64,000 bases of DNA from an uncultured Alphaproteobacteria bacterium (GCA_951812805.1 CATOSZ010000001.1:1664017-1728016), one strand, 5' to 3'; numbered from the stretch's first letter, positions 25,544 through 35,463 are shown. The notes: a model not told the origin generated them from the letters alone. Numbers and translations: made by a program.

Positions 25544-27123
25544 GGCGCCACCCTCCGTTCCCCCGGCCCCAACCCGGCGGCCGGCGACCCGGCACACGGC
25601 GCCCCGGCCTCCAGGCCGGCGCCCTTGATCACCGCGTCGAAGGGATCGAGGCGGCCGTCGAGCACGGCGCGGCGCAGCTTGTCGGTGAGCGGGACACCGC
25701 CCAGCGAATCGCGCCAGTGGCGCCAGGCGGCCTGGGGGTCGCCGCCACGGATATGGTCGAGGTAGCCGGCGTCGGGCTGGATGTATTCGGCGAGCGCCCG
25801 CTGGCCGGTGTAGCCGTTCCAGGCTACCGCCGCGAGGCCGCCCGCGCGGCGGCATTTTTCGCAGCCCTTGGGGTTGCGGTAGCGCACGCCGGCGAGGCCT
25901 CCAACGCCATCAGGCGGGTCTCGCCCGTCGGCGGGCGCGTCGAGGGCGCACCCGGCGCAGAGCTCGGCGATCAGGGTCTGCTTGCAGAACAGCGCGATGT
26001 TGCCGGGCTTGGCCAGCTCGGCGGCGGCGATGCCGAGGTCGAGCAGCCTAAAGGGGATGGCGTTGGCGTTGTCGCAATGGATCGTGGTCCAGACCTGGTG
26101 TCCGGTGTCGATGAATTGCAGCACCTGGCGCGCCGCCTCGGCGTCGCGGATCTCCGAGACCATGCCGGAGGCCGGGTGGATACGGCAGAAGTGCATCAAG
26201 GCCGCGCGGTAGTGGTCATGGCGCTCGCTCGCGTCGCCCGCCGTCGGCACGGCGATCTGCACCGCGCCGGGGATGCGGTATTCCACCGGGTCTTCCACGG
26301 TGACCAGGTTGAGGGCGCCGCCGGCCTCGGCCATCTGCAGGGTGAGGTTGCAGGCGAGCGTGGTGGTCTTGCCGTCGCCGGTGCTGCCGGCGATGAAGAT
26401 GCCGCCCTTGCGCCGCGCCCGGATGGCGGCGAAGAGGGCGGCTTCCTCGGCCGGAAAGCCGAGCTCCTCCAGCCGGGTTCCGGCGGTCAGCAAGCCGGCA
26501 TAGAACAACCGGGCGAAGAGATGGTCGCCGTCCGGCTCGTGCGGGCCGCGCTCGCAGCGCAGCGCGGTGACGCCCTCCGGCAGCGCGATGGCGCCGCCGG
26601 CGGCGAGCGCGAAGCCCTGGAACTGGCGCTCGCGGTAGCCGGTCTGGCCGGTGCCCTCGTCCTTGGCGTGGAACAGGTAGCCCATCAGCTCGCGGCCTTC
26701 CTCGGCGGTCAACGGCTCGCCCAGGGGAAGCTTCTTGTCGTTGACGATGGCGAAGAGGTCGCAGCGCGTGGTCCCGCGCTCGAACACCACGTCCGAGGCC
26801 CGCGCGTCCGCCGCCTCGCGCAGGATACGGGAGAGCCGGTCGCCGAGCGCGGCGAGGTGGGGACTGGCGTCACCGGGGATGTCGCCACTCCCGGGCCGCC
26901 AGGCCTGCTGGATCTGCTCGAGATCCACGCTCCGCTCGGCCAGCGGATCGGGCACGGCACCGGCCCGGCGCAATGCGACGAGCTGGCGGCGGAGCGTGTG
27001 GTCGGCCTCGTAGCCGCGCGCGATCAGGCAGCGCCCATCCGCATAGATGGCGCAGATCCGGCGGAAGTGGGCATCCATGGCCGGGAGGGGGAGTGGCGTT
27101 TCGCCGGCATCGAGACGGCTCAT
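25540..27123 (-). CDS. pilQ: Type IVb pilus assembly ATPase, PilQ/GspE-like
   Basis: The product is a 527-residue secretion-superfamily ATPase that would power pilus extension. Walker A is IAGSTGDGKTTTLA (about residue 245). The Asp box is VTVEDPVEYR, the Walker B-like region is SGMVSEIRDAEAARQ, and the His box is QVWTTIHCDNA. A Cys-rich region (ELCAGCALD and GCEKCRRAGG) stands where many GspE/PilB proteins bind zinc. The stop overlaps pilR and the start overlaps the PilP-like stop. Order and length fit R64 PilQ. A retraction ATPase is less likely because of the N-terminal region and context. Confidence 0.9.
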   Translation of the reverse strand: MSRLDAGETPLPLPAMDAHFRRICAIYADGRCLIARGYEADHTLRRQLVALRRAGAVPDPLAERSVDLEQIQQAWRPGSGDIPGDASPHLAALGDRLSRILREAADARASDVVFERGTTRCDLFAIVNDKKLPLGEPLTAEEGRELMGYLFHAKDEGTGQTGYRERQFQGFALAAGGAIALPEGVTALRCERGPHEPDGDHLFARLFYAGLLTAGTRLEELGFPAEEAALFAAIRARRKGGIFIAGSTGDGKTTTLACNLTLQMAEAGGALNLVTVEDPVEYRIPGAVQIAVPTAGDASERHDHYRAALMHFCRIHPASGMVSEIRDAEAARQVLQFIDTGHQVWTTIHCDNANAIPFRLLDLGIAAAELAKPGNIALFCKQTLIAELCAGCALDAPADGRDPPDGVGGLAGVRYRNPKGCEKCRRAGGLAAVAWNGYTGQRALAEYIQPDAGYLDHIRGGDPQAAWRHWRDSLGGVPLTDKLRRAVLDGRLDPFDAVIKGAGLEAGAPCAGSPAAGLGPGERRVAP

Positions 27124-28067
27124 GGCGCACTGTCCTCCCCGATGGGCGCGCCGCCGTCACCCGGCCCGGCCCGCGGGGGCGGCCCGTGCGGCAGGGCTTC
27201 GGGCGGCGTGCCGGCGAGCCAGACGCCGGGCGGATCGGTGGCGATGCGGGCGACGCGGGCGCCGCCGGGCAGCTGGTCGCCTGCGGCGACGAACCAGCGT
27301 TCCCCGTCCCGCGCGAGGCCGGCCCGGAGCGCGCCCGCCCGGCCAAGGATGGTGAACCAGCGGTAGGGGCCGGGGAGCTCCAAGGCGTCGTCCCCGGCCT
27401 CGAGGGGGACGTCATCGTCGTCCCTTACGGCGGCCCGATCCCCGTCAACGGACACGCCGTCCTGCAACAGGGTGTCGATGCGGGAGAGGGTCCCCTCGAA
27501 GCCGTTCCCGGCCGGTGTCGTGGCCTCGGCCGCGGGCATTGGCGCGGGCCCGGGCGATGGCACCGGGGCGACAGGCCCGCTCGCCGCCGGCGCCGGTTCG
27601 GGCCGCTGCGCCTGGTGCAGCTCGTCGTCGGCGGCGTGCAATTCGGCGAGAAGCCGTTGGCGCGCCGTGCAGAGCCGGATCGCCTCGCTCTCGAGGCCGA
27701 GCGCCGCGACGGCGTCGTCCAGCGTCGTCGCCTCGGCCAGCAGGCGGTACAACAGACCGCGCGGACAGGGCGGGAAGATCGTCCCCGGAACGCCGGGAGG
27801 AACGTTCCGGGGCGCCGCCGTACCGGCCGACAGGGACGCGGCCGGGGCGGAGCGGGCAAAATCGGACCCGCTCGCGGGCACGGGTGTGGACGGCGCCGGT
27901 CCCGCCGGCACCCCCTCGCGTGCCGGCCCGGCCGGCAGAAGGGGGAGCGGCGGCCCCGGCGACGCCATGGGCGACATCGCCGGGGTCTGGCCCGATACCG
28001 CGCCGGACAGCACGCCGAGTGCCGCCGTCAGGGCAAGAAGCGCCGCGAGGGAACGGACCCGCCGCAT
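27120..28067 (-). CDS. pilP: PilP-like type IVb pilus protein
   Basis: The product is 315 residues from ATG 28067, sharing a base with the upstream stop (TAATG). A signal peptide or anchor is clear (LAALLALTAALGVLSGAVS). The middle is Pro- and Ala-rich. A helical patch contains EATTLDDAVAALGLESEA. The C-terminal domain PYRWFTILGRAGALRAGLA and AGDQLPGGARVARIATDPPGVWLA has the small beta-domain look of PilP pilotin-like proteins that link inner-membrane and secretin parts. It is longer than R64 PilP (about 150). Position just before PilQ supports the call. Confidence 0.68.
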   Translation of the reverse strand: MRRVRSLAALLALTAALGVLSGAVSGQTPAMSPMASPGPPLPLLPAGPAREGVPAGPAPSTPVPASGSDFARSAPAASLSAGTAAPRNVPPGVPGTIFPPCPRGLLYRLLAEATTLDDAVAALGLESEAIRLCTARQRLLAELHAADDELHQAQRPEPAPAASGPVAPVPSPGPAPMPAAEATTPAGNGFEGTLSRIDTLLQDGVSVDGDRAAVRDDDDVPLEAGDDALELPGPYRWFTILGRAGALRAGLARDGERWFVAAGDQLPGGARVARIATDPPGVWLAGTPPEALPHGPPPRAGPGDGGAPIGEDSAP

Positions 28068-28877
28068 TACCGCCCCTTCGCCCGGGCCTGTCGCAGGCGC
28101 TCGTACAGGTCGCGCCAGCCGATCAGCAGGGTCTCCGCCTCGCCCTCGAAGCGGAGGTTGAGCTCCCCCCGGCTCCACCACCAGCGCCCGGCGACGGCGC
28201 GCCCGTCCGGCGCGGCGCCGGTGAAACCGCCGTCGGCCGCGAGACGCAAGGTCTCCGGACGGCCCCACGGCGACAACACGATCGGCTGTTGTGACTCGGC
28301 GAGCCCGTCGCTCAGGATATAGGCCGGGTGACGTTGGCCGGTCGGATACATCGCCAGGGCGTAGCCGATCAGATGCCGGTGAGGCTTCGCGAACAGCCCG
28401 CCGGGGCTCCAGGTGATCACCTTGCCGTCGTGGGTGAGCTTCGCTTTCCAGACCTCGTCGATCTCGCTATTGGCGCCGAGCCGCCAGAGCTCGTCGGCGT
28501 TCGGATCGTGAGAGAGCACATAACGCAGCCCATCGTTGCGGGTGACGATCTGGCCCCGGTTCTCGGCCAACCACCGGCGCAGCTCCTCGGCGGGAAACGG
28601 CAGCCGGCCCATCTTGCGGGCGTTGGCGACGCCGATCCCGCCAGGGGTCATGCTGTCGTACGAGCCGGGGAAGTTACGGATCGGCGCGTCCGGGTCCTGC
28701 TTGCGCAGCCGGGTCATGAACAGCGAGGTCTGTTTTTCGTTGATTGGGAGATCCGCCGGGAGCTCCAGGCCCGGGCAGGCGTCCTTCATCGCGCGGGGCC
28801 AGGAATCTTGCAGCCAGCCAACGCTCCAACGTTGCACGTGCTGTTCTTGACGATTCCAACTTTCTATCCAATAGGCC
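28067..28877 (-). CDS. Pilus-operon protein of unknown function, 5' end cut by IS21 copy B
   Basis: About 270 native codons remain; the open frame continues into the IS end (to 28894) and begins there at a TTG. The protein is rich in Trp (for example WGRPET, RWWWSRGELNLRF) and has no membrane helix in the visible part. Segments such as ADELWRLGANSEIDEVWKAK and GYALAMYPTGQRHPAYIL suggest a folded periplasmic or cytoplasmic domain. It shares one base with the PilP-like start, so it is part of the operon and takes the position of pilO, but I see no firm resemblance to PilO. Confidence 0.5.
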
Positions 28878-28926
28878 TGTGAATCGGCATGCAAAACTGA
28901 CCCACTTTGGTGGGTTATGAGCGGTA

Positions 28927-30095
28927 ATACCAGTCGACATTGATGTCAACTCGCGGTTGGATTCCCTTGCTGGCTGATTTCTGACTCAATTGTGGTGATT
29001 CGGAAGAGGGGGATCACCATGGGTCGGGGTATTGCCTTGCGCGAGGATTTCGATGCGGCGGCGTTGCGACGTCTGGCCAAGGGATCGAGGGATGCTAAAC
29101 AGATCCGGCGCTTGCTTTCGCTTGCTGTGATCTACGAGGGCGGGAGTCGGACGGAGGCCGCGCGGACGGGGGACGTCGGCCTTCAGGTGATCCGTGACTG
29201 GGTGCTGCGTTTCAACGCGGAGGGCCCGGCCGGCCTGATCGACCGCAAGGCGCCGGGCGCGGCGAAGAAACTGGACCCGGCGCAACGGGACGCCTTGGCG
29301 GCCCGGGTGGAAGCGGGACCGGATCCGGCGCGCGACGGCGTCATGCGCTGGCGGCTAGCGGATCTGGTCGACTGGATCGGCGAGAGCTTCGCGATCACGC
29401 TCGACCAGCGGACGGTGAGCCGGGAGCTGAAGGCGATGGGCTTCGCCAGGATGACGATGCGGCCGCGCCATCACGCCCAGGAGCCGGGGGTGATCGAGGA
29501 CTTCAAAAAAAATTCCCCGAGCTGGTCGCGCGGGCTCGCAAAGCACTCCCCGACGGCACCGGGATAGAGATCTGGTGGCAGGATGAAACCCGCGTCGGAC
29601 AGAAGAACAAGCATGCCCGGCGCTGGGCCCGGCGCGGCACACGGCCACGCACCCCGCACGATCAGCGCACCAAGTCGGCCTATATCTTCGGCGCCATCTG
29701 CCCCGAGCGCGGCACCGGCGCCGCCATCGTCCAGCAACGCTGCAACACCGCCGCCATGCAGCAGCATCTGGAGGAAATCTCCGTCCAGGTTCAACCCGGA
29801 GCCCATGCCTTGATGCTGCTCGACCGGGCCGGCTGGCACACCACGAAACGGCTCGACGTCCCGGCCAACATAACCCTCCTGCCGCTGCCGCCGAGATCGC
29901 CCGAACTCAATCCTGCCGAGAACGTCTGGCAGTACATCCGAAACAACTGGCTCTCCGACATCGTCTTCGAAGACCAGGACGACATCACCGATCATTGCTG
30001 CAAGGCCTGGAACAACCTCATCGCACAGCCGGACAGAATCAAATCCATCGGACGAAGATCATGGGCCATCGGGTTCTGATCATTGTCGATTGGTA
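28927..30095 (+). mobile_element. IS630-family element
   Basis: The ends read ATACCAGTCGACATTGATG and, inverted at the right, TACCAATCGACAATGATCAG. TA stands at 28925-28926 and at 30096-30097. The uninterrupted sequence in IS21 copies A and C is GCGGTAAGAATTG, with a single TA, which fits the TA target duplication of IS630/mariner elements. Length is about 1.17 kb. Confidence 0.9.
29019..30079 (+). CDS. IS630-family transposase, made by -1 frameshift at A8
   Basis: The first frame (ATG 29019 with GAGGGGG upstream) encodes an HTH part (LPADVGLQV-type segment and RTVSRELKAMGFARM) and stops at 29567. The second frame holds the catalytic half: IWWQDETRVGQ, then LMLLDRAGWHTT and RSPELNPAENVWQYIR, the D, D and E of the family. 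The eight A residues at 29505-29512 allow slippage of one base back, giving DFKKKFPELVARARK, which joins the two smoothly. Programmed frameshifting of this kind is known in IS630 elements. A simple disabling mutation is the alternative. Confidence 0.82.
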
Positions 30096-30137
30096 TAAGA
30101 ATTGACCCACCTGGAACGCTAGCATCCGCACGGAACA

Positions 30138-31664
30138 GTGCGGAGGAAAGAGCAGGTGGTATTGATGGAAAGCGTATTGAAGATCCGACGTTGGATATTA
30201 CGGGAGGGTCGGAGTATCCGATCTGTATCTCGTCAGACTGGTTTGTCGCGGAACACGATTAAGAAGTATCTGAAGGACGGCGATCCACCGAGCTATCAGC
30301 GGCGCGTTTCACCCGTCCGGCGTAAGCTTAGCGATGGCTTCGCCAGCCGGCTTCGGGCGCTCTTTGAGCAGGACCTGGGGCGCCCGCGCCGTGAGCGCCG
30401 GACGGCCAAGAAGCTTTATGAGCAGCTTGTGTCGGAAGGCTATAGCGGATCCTACTCGACGGTTCAGAGGTTTGTCCGCGACCTGAAGCGTTCTGGCGCC
30501 GGATCGGGGGATGCGTTCATTCCGTTGCACTTTACGGCAGGTGACGCGCTCCAGTTTGACTGGAGCACGGAATACGCTGTCCTGGGCGGTGTCGAGCAGA
30601 AGGTAAAGGTTGCCCACTTCCGCCTATGTCATAGCCGCAAGCCCTTTGTTGTTGCCTATCCCAGCGAATCTCAGGAGATGGTGCTGGACGCCTTTGCACG
30701 GGCGATGTCTTTCTATGGCGGCGTACCGCGCCGGGTGATCATCGACAACCCCAAGACGATGGTAACCTATGTTTCGCGCTCTAAGGACCGTGTGTTCCAT
30801 CCGCGCTTTCTGGCGTTGATGAACCACTATGTGATGGAACCGGTTGCTTGCACACCCGCGGCGGGGTGGGAGAAGGGTCAGATTGAGAACCAGGTTGGGT
30901 TCCTGCGGGGACAGCTGTTTGCGCCCAAGCCCGCCTTTGACGATCTGGATGCGCTGAACGGCTGGTTGCGTCTGCGCTGCGAGGAATTGGCGAATCGCGC
31001 CCACCCCGAACAATCGGATCGCAAGATCTCGGACGTGTTCGCAGACGAGTGCGCCGAACTGCGTCCCCTGGGCCGGGCTTTTGACGGCTATGTTGAGAAG
31101 GCCGCTCGTGTCCGCTCTACCTGTCTGGTCCAATATGCCACCAATCGCTATAGCGTCCCCTCCCGGTTCGCCGGGGAGCTTGTCTCTCTGCGCGCCTATG
31201 CGGACCGGATCGTGGTTGTGTCAGGGCAGAATGTGATTGCCGAGCACAAGCGCCGCTTTACCCGCAACGCCAGCTATTTCGAGCCCTGGCATTACCTGCC
31301 CCTACTCGACCGCAAGCCCGGCGCGCTGAGAGATGGCGCGCCCTTTGTGGGTTGGCAATTGCCTGAGGCGATGCACCGGGTCAGGGCGCATTACATGGCC
31401 GGCAAAGGCGGGGACCGGGAGTTTGTCGATCTGCTCCTGCTGGCCCAGGATCACGGGATCGAGGTGGTCGAGATAGCCTGTGAACTGGCCGTGGAGCAGA
31501 ACACGCTGCGCCTTCCGGCCATCATCAATCTGATCAACCAACTGGTGGAGCCGGTCATCGCGCCATGGGGCGAGAGCCACGCCTATCCGCAACTGACCTT
31601 GCGGCCCGAAGCGGACTGCAAGCGCTATGAGACGCTGTGCGTTGCCGGGGAGGCCGTCGCATGA
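30138..31664 (+). CDS. istA: IS21-type DDE transposase IstA (copy B)
   Basis: It is a full-length 508-residue protein identical to that of copies A and C, with the HTH and DDE motifs ([25 protein letters not shown]). The promoter-side region between 30098 and 30137 is short because IS630 lies immediately upstream, so expression may now depend on outward transcription from IS630. The stop overlaps the istB start (ATGA at 31661-31664). Confidence 0.94.
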   Translation: MRRKEQVVLMESVLKIRRWILREGRSIRSVSRQTGLSRNTIKKYLKDGDPPSYQRRVSPVRRKLSDGFASRLRALFEQDLGRPRRERRTAKKLYEQLVSEGYSGSYSTVQRFVRDLKRSGAGSGDAFIPLHFTAGDALQFDWSTEYAVLGGVEQKVKVAHFRLCHSRKPFVVAYPSESQEMVLDAFARAMSFYGGVPRRVIIDNPKTMVTYVSRSKDRVFHPRFLALMNHYVMEPVACTPAAGWEKGQIENQVGFLRGQLFAPKPAFDDLDALNGWLRLRCEELANRAHPEQSDRKISDVFADECAELRPLGRAFDGYVEKAARVRSTCLVQYATNRYSVPSRFAGELVSLRAYADRIVVVSGQNVIAEHKRRFTRNASYFEPWHYLPLLDRKPGALRDGAPFVGWQLPEAMHRVRAHYMAGKGGDREFVDLLLLAQDHGIEVVEIACELAVEQNTLRLPAIINLINQLVEPVIAPWGESHAYPQLTLRPEADCKRYETLCVAGEAVA

Positions 31665-32392
31665 AAGCTTTGATAGACCAACTGATCGCCCTGAGGCTGT
31701 ATGGAATGGCGGCTTGCGCCGAAGCTTTGCTGGCCGCGCGCAAGCCGCCAAGTCTGACCACTGCGATAAAGCAACTGATCGACGCCGAGACTGTAGAGCG
31801 CCGGGTGCGCTCTATCCAGCACCAAATGCGGGCCTCGAAGTTCCCCCACCATAAGGACTTCGCCACTTTCGATTACGGCCTAGCCGCCGTCACCCAAGCG
31901 CAAATCGACCCCTTCTGCTCAGGGCAGTTCACCCAGGAGGCCCACAACCTCATTCTGGTGGGCGGAACCGGTACGGGCAAAACCCACATCGCCATTGCTC
32001 TGGGGACGCTGTTGATCAATCAGGGAAAGAAGGTCCGTTTCTTCAACGCCGTCGATCTGATCAATGCGCTGATCAAGGAACAGGCCGAAGGCAACGCCGG
32101 CAAGATCATCCGGCAACTGACGGCCATGGATTGCGTCATCATCGACGAACTGGGCTATATCCCATTCCCCAAATCCGGCGGTGCGCTCTTGTTCCACCTG
32201 ATCAGCAAACTCTATGAGAAGACCAGCGTCATCATCACCACCAATCTGGAGTTCGGGGAATGGGTCTCCGTCTTCGGAGATGCAAAAATGACAACCGCGT
32301 TGCTGGATCGTGTAACGCATCACTGCGCAATCATCGAAACAGGCAACATGTCTTACCGCTTCGCACAAAGCAAACAGCGACGACAAAAGTAG
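31661..32392 (+). CDS. istB: IS21-type helper ATPase IstB (copy B)
   Basis: The product is 243 residues from ATG 31661, chosen over an upstream in-frame ATG at 31637 because it overlaps the istA stop in the usual IS21 fashion. Walker A is [13 protein letters not shown] (about residue 105) and Walker B is [12 protein letters not shown]. The N-terminal domain starts [13 protein letters not shown]. It is complete and could supply IstB in trans to the copies whose istB is broken (C and D). Confidence 0.94.
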   Translation: MKALIDQLIALRLYGMAACAEALLAARKPPSLTTAIKQLIDAETVERRVRSIQHQMRASKFPHHKDFATFDYGLAAVTQAQIDPFCSGQFTQEAHNLILVGGTGTGKTHIAIALGTLLINQGKKVRFFNAVDLINALIKEQAEGNAGKIIRQLTAMDCVIIDELGYIPFPKSGGALLFHLISKLYEKTSVIITTNLEFGEWVSVFGDAKMTTALLDRVTHHCAIIETGNMSYRFAQSKQRRQK

Positions 32393-32405
32393 CCGCCCTG
32401 TAAGC

Positions 32406-32454
32406 AAAGCCCCAGGCTGATCCGCTATATGGAGCCAATCAGCCTGGGGGCTTT
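32406..32454 (+). terminator. Hairpin downstream of istB (copy B)
   Basis: AAAGCCCCAGGCTGAT pairs with ATCAGCCTGGGGGCTTT 13 bases after the istB stop and is followed by TTTCATCG. Confidence 0.6.
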
Positions 32455-32621
32455 CATCGCAAAGGCGGGCAAATCAAAACGGGTCCTGTACAGATTGTTC
32501 TGCAAAAGGGGTTTCGTAGCTGGGGCACAAGTCCGGGCCGATGGGGTGGATGAGCTGCCTCCGGCTGGTCCGGGCTCTCGCGATCGAAATCCATGAGGAC
32601 TGGCTGGATGCCAACCGCTAG

Positions 32622-34165
32622 CAGCCTGTCGGACTTGAGCCGAGTTTCGAGATGAGATTCACTGTCACGGTCTGATTCTCTCCTGCGCGGTGATTTTGTG
32701 ATGAGCAACTTTCGACAGGTTGACCGGGAGACCAGCTATCTTCTGCCGCCTTCGGTGGACGAATGGCTGCCTGATCGTCATCTGGCGCGCTTCGTGGTCG
32801 ATGTGCTGGAGCAGCTGGATCTCTCTGCGTTCGTGAAGGCCTATCGTGGTTCGGGCTCGGCGGCGCATCACCCGAGCGTCCTGCTGGGCCTGCTGATCTA
32901 CGGCTACGCGACGGGGGTGCATTCCAGCCGGAAGCTGGAGCGGGCGAGCTATGATTCGGTGGCCTTCCGCTTCATCGCGGCAAACGACCACCCCGACCAC
33001 GACACGATCGCCACGTTCCGCCGTCGCTTCCTGCCGCTGATCGAGGGGCTGTTCGTGCAGGTTCTGCTGCTGGCGCGGCAGGCCGGCATGCTGCAACTGG
33101 GCACGGTGGCGCTGGACGGGACGAAGATCCATGCCGACGCGAGCCGGCACAGCGCCCTGTCGTGGCAGCGTGCGGGCGAGATCGAAGCCCGGCTGCGGGC
33201 CGAGGTGGCGGAGTTGATGGCGTTGGCGGAAGCGGCGGACCGGTCCGAGGTTCCCGACGGCATGAGCGTGCCGGAGGAGCTGGCACGGCGCGAGGACCGG
33301 CTGGCGGCGATCGCCGCGGCGAAGGCGGAGATCGAGGCGCGGGCGGCCGAGCGTCATGCGCGGGAGCAGGCGGAGTACGAAGAGAAGCTGGCAGCCCGCG
33401 AGGCGAAGGAAACGCGGACCGGCCGCAAGCCGGGCGGGCGGCCACCGAAGCCGCCGGAGCCGGGGCCACGGGCGAAGGACCAGGTCAACCTGACGGACCC
33501 GGACTCGCGCATCATGCCGGTGGCCGGCGGCGGCTTCGAGCAGTGCTACAACGCCCAGGCTGCGGTGGCCGCCGGCAGCCTGCTGGTGGTCAGCGCCGAC
33601 GTGGTGCAGGCGGCGAACGACAAGCAGCAGATCGAACCGACGCTCGAAGCACTCGCCGGCCTGCCGGACGGGCTTGGCGAGGTCGAGACCCTGTTGGCGG
33701 ACAGCGGCTACTTCAGCCAGGCCAACGTCGAGGCCTGCGGGGAAGCGGAGATCGCGCCGCTGATCGCGCTCGGCCGGGAGCACCACCATCTTTCCTGGCG
33801 GGACCGCTTCGCCGAGGCGCCGCCAGCGCCCGAGGATCCGACGCCGCTCGAGGCGATGTGCCATCGCCTGGCCACACCCGAGGGCCGGGCGCTCTACGCG
33901 CTTCGCAAGCAGACGCCGGAGCCGGTGTTCGGCATCATCAAATCGGTGATGGGCTTGCGTCAGTTCAGCCTGCGCGGCCTCGACAAGGCGAAGGGGGAAT
34001 GGACCTTGGCCACGCTCTCCTGGAACATCAAGCGGATGTTCGTCCTCAGCCACGCCTGAACGGGCGGGCCAACCCGCGTTCGCAACTTCATGGGGGTAAA
34101 TCCATGACATCGACGCCCGCCAAGCCAATCTTACCAATCCTTGCATGCCCGAGTCCGACAGGCTG
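32622..34165 (+). mobile_element. IS1182-family element, copy 2
   Basis: It is 1544 bp with the same inverted repeats as copy 1. CTAG stands at 32618-32621 and again at 34166-34169, but the left flank is IS21 and the right flank (GATTAGGCCTAAAGC) is not. An ordinary insertion into IS21 would leave IS21 on both sides, so the right side has been exchanged or deleted. Confidence 0.94.
32698..34059 (+). CDS. IS1182-family DDE transposase (copy 2)
   Basis: The 453-residue product is identical to copy 1. Catalytic motifs are [20 protein letters not shown] and [13 protein letters not shown]. The frame is intact from ATG 32698, about 76 bases inside the left end, to TGA 34059. Confidence 0.95.
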   Translation: MMSNFRQVDRETSYLLPPSVDEWLPDRHLARFVVDVLEQLDLSAFVKAYRGSGSAAHHPSVLLGLLIYGYATGVHSSRKLERASYDSVAFRFIAANDHPDHDTIATFRRRFLPLIEGLFVQVLLLARQAGMLQLGTVALDGTKIHADASRHSALSWQRAGEIEARLRAEVAELMALAEAADRSEVPDGMSVPEELARREDRLAAIAAAKAEIEARAAERHAREQAEYEEKLAAREAKETRTGRKPGGRPPKPPEPGPRAKDQVNLTDPDSRIMPVAGGGFEQCYNAQAAVAAGSLLVVSADVVQAANDKQQIEPTLEALAGLPDGLGEVETLLADSGYFSQANVEACGEAEIAPLIALGREHHHLSWRDRFAEAPPAPEDPTPLEAMCHRLATPEGRALYALRKQTPEPVFGIIKSVMGLRQFSLRGLDKAKGEWTLATLSWNIKRMFVLSHA

Positions 34166-34313
34166 CTAGGATTAGGCCTAAAGCGGGCTATGCCGTAGTC
34201 CGGCTGATGGCGTCTCTGGATTTGGAAGCGCATTCCACCAAAGACTTGTCCGCTAAGCGCAAGACACACAATACTCTTAGATAAATATGATACGTTTGAT
34301 TTGTTTTCGTATA

Positions 34314-34342
34314 TTGACAGTTCATGCTACAAAGCACATAGT
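34314..34342 (+). promoter_or_regulatory. Candidate sigma-70 promoter
   Basis: TTGACA at 34314-34319 and CATAGT at 34337-34342 are separated by 17 bases in an AT-rich stretch. It is about 185 bases before the secreted-protein start. This rests on box match alone. Confidence 0.35.
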
Positions 34343-34527
34343 CACCTTGAGTGGATTGAGGCGAACCGGGCCGAGTGACGGGTATCGAAGAACTGAGATC
34401 AGTCTCGAAGGCCCGGATCGTCATGGTGCATTGAGCTCGGCGACACCGATGAGTGGCTGGCGGCCGCGAATCATTTCGATGGCTCGACGGTATTATTTCA
34501 TTTCTGGACGGCAGATAGGAGACAAAG

Positions 34528-34947
34528 ATGCGACGGAGTTTATTTTTGGCTAGCGCCATTCTCATTCTTAATATTGTCGGATTTTCCGCTGCCTCGGCGA
34601 GCCATTTGTTCTGTGATGCGAATTCCGGCTCGACGAATGGTCCCTACTGTCAGTATTCAGGTACCGTAGACCGTCTATATTTTAACGACGCCGGTTTGCT
34701 TCTGATGTACTTCGAGCACTCAGAGAATATGTCAGCAGCACAAAACGTCGGTTTAACTTGTGCTAATAACGATAATTCCACCAGCTTCGATATTTTCTAC
34801 GGTGGAGATTCAAAAAATTTGGCGGTTGGTGAATTCTTTTACTCCACATTGTTAACAGCTAAAACCTCGAATGCGCCGGTGACTATTTTAATGCGTTGCA
34901 AGCAGGGCGGCAACCGTCTATCCATCGATCGAATTTGGTTAAATTAA
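34528..34947 (+). CDS. Small secreted protein of unknown function (139 aa)
   Basis: A strong ribosome-binding site (AGGAGA, 7 bases from ATG) and a clear signal peptide (LFLASAILILNIVGFSAASA, cleaved near residue 24) support the gene. The mature protein of about 115 residues has four Cys (HLFCDAN, PYCQYSG, GLTCANN, MRCKQGG), suggesting two disulfides in the periplasm or outside the cell. It looks all-beta (VDRLYFNDAGLLLMYF). Base composition is far more AT-rich than its surroundings, which together with the adjacent IS1182 suggests horizontal acquisition. I do not recognise the family. The small Cys-paired beta form is seen in secreted toxin-like subunits, but nothing here proves that. Confidence 0.72.
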   Translation: MRRSLFLASAILILNIVGFSAASASHLFCDANSGSTNGPYCQYSGTVDRLYFNDAGLLLMYFEHSENMSAAQNVGLTCANNDNSTSFDIFYGGDSKNLAVGEFFYSTLLTAKTSNAPVTILMRCKQGGNRLSIDRIWLN

Positions 34948-35463
34948 CTGGAAGTCGTGAAGTTTTGCCGGCGGGTTTTGGACTGGCCCTAGGCTTACGA
35001 GCGCCGAAATCATATGCATTTCATTCTTTATTTCTTCCGCGCACCCTTGATTTTTCTAAACATTTCGATATAGAGGGCCGATTGTTCAAATCTTCGATTG
35101 ATATCATCATTTGACGGTCGGACATCTCTGATCCGGGCCGGAGGAACAGTAGCATGGCACACAATTTTTGAAATCAGTCAAAACTGAACATTATCGTGCA
35201 TATATCGACGGCTATTTCAACGCAATTGGTAATTCAATGGCAAATTTGGACAAAGCACACGTGGAAACAGTCGGCTCGATACTTTAAAGTCAAGATACGT
35301 TGGGCGCCTTGAAGACTGACCGACGTTCAGGAACGATGGTCGTTGGAATGCCTAGACCATACCGAACCCGGGCCTGCTATGAAGGCTGAATTGGTGTGTG
35401 CATCATTGAGTTCAAATGGTCCGCCGATTGAATCGGCCTCCGAATTGAGGCGAATATAAAACC
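34948..35463. other. AT-rich intergenic region without supported genes
   Basis: No convincing coding frame is present on either strand. The sequence stays AT-rich until about 35300 and then returns to the composition of the chromosome before the oxidoreductase gene. No repeats or tRNA are seen. It may be the decayed remainder of the transferred island that contains the secreted protein. Confidence 0.5.

Larger units (their letters stand above)
28878..32621 (+). mobile_element. IS21-family element copy B, with IS630 near its right end and IS1182 at its left side
   Basis: The istA-side terminus TGTGAATCGGC starts at 28878, so this copy is inverted relative to A, C and D. IS630 sits in the terminal repeat region and splits it. 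istA and istB are intact. The element matches the others until the CTAG at 32618-32621, where IS1182 copy 2 starts. On the far side of that IS1182 the expected IS21 sequence is absent, so about 0.4 kb including the left terminus is missing. Confidence 0.9.
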
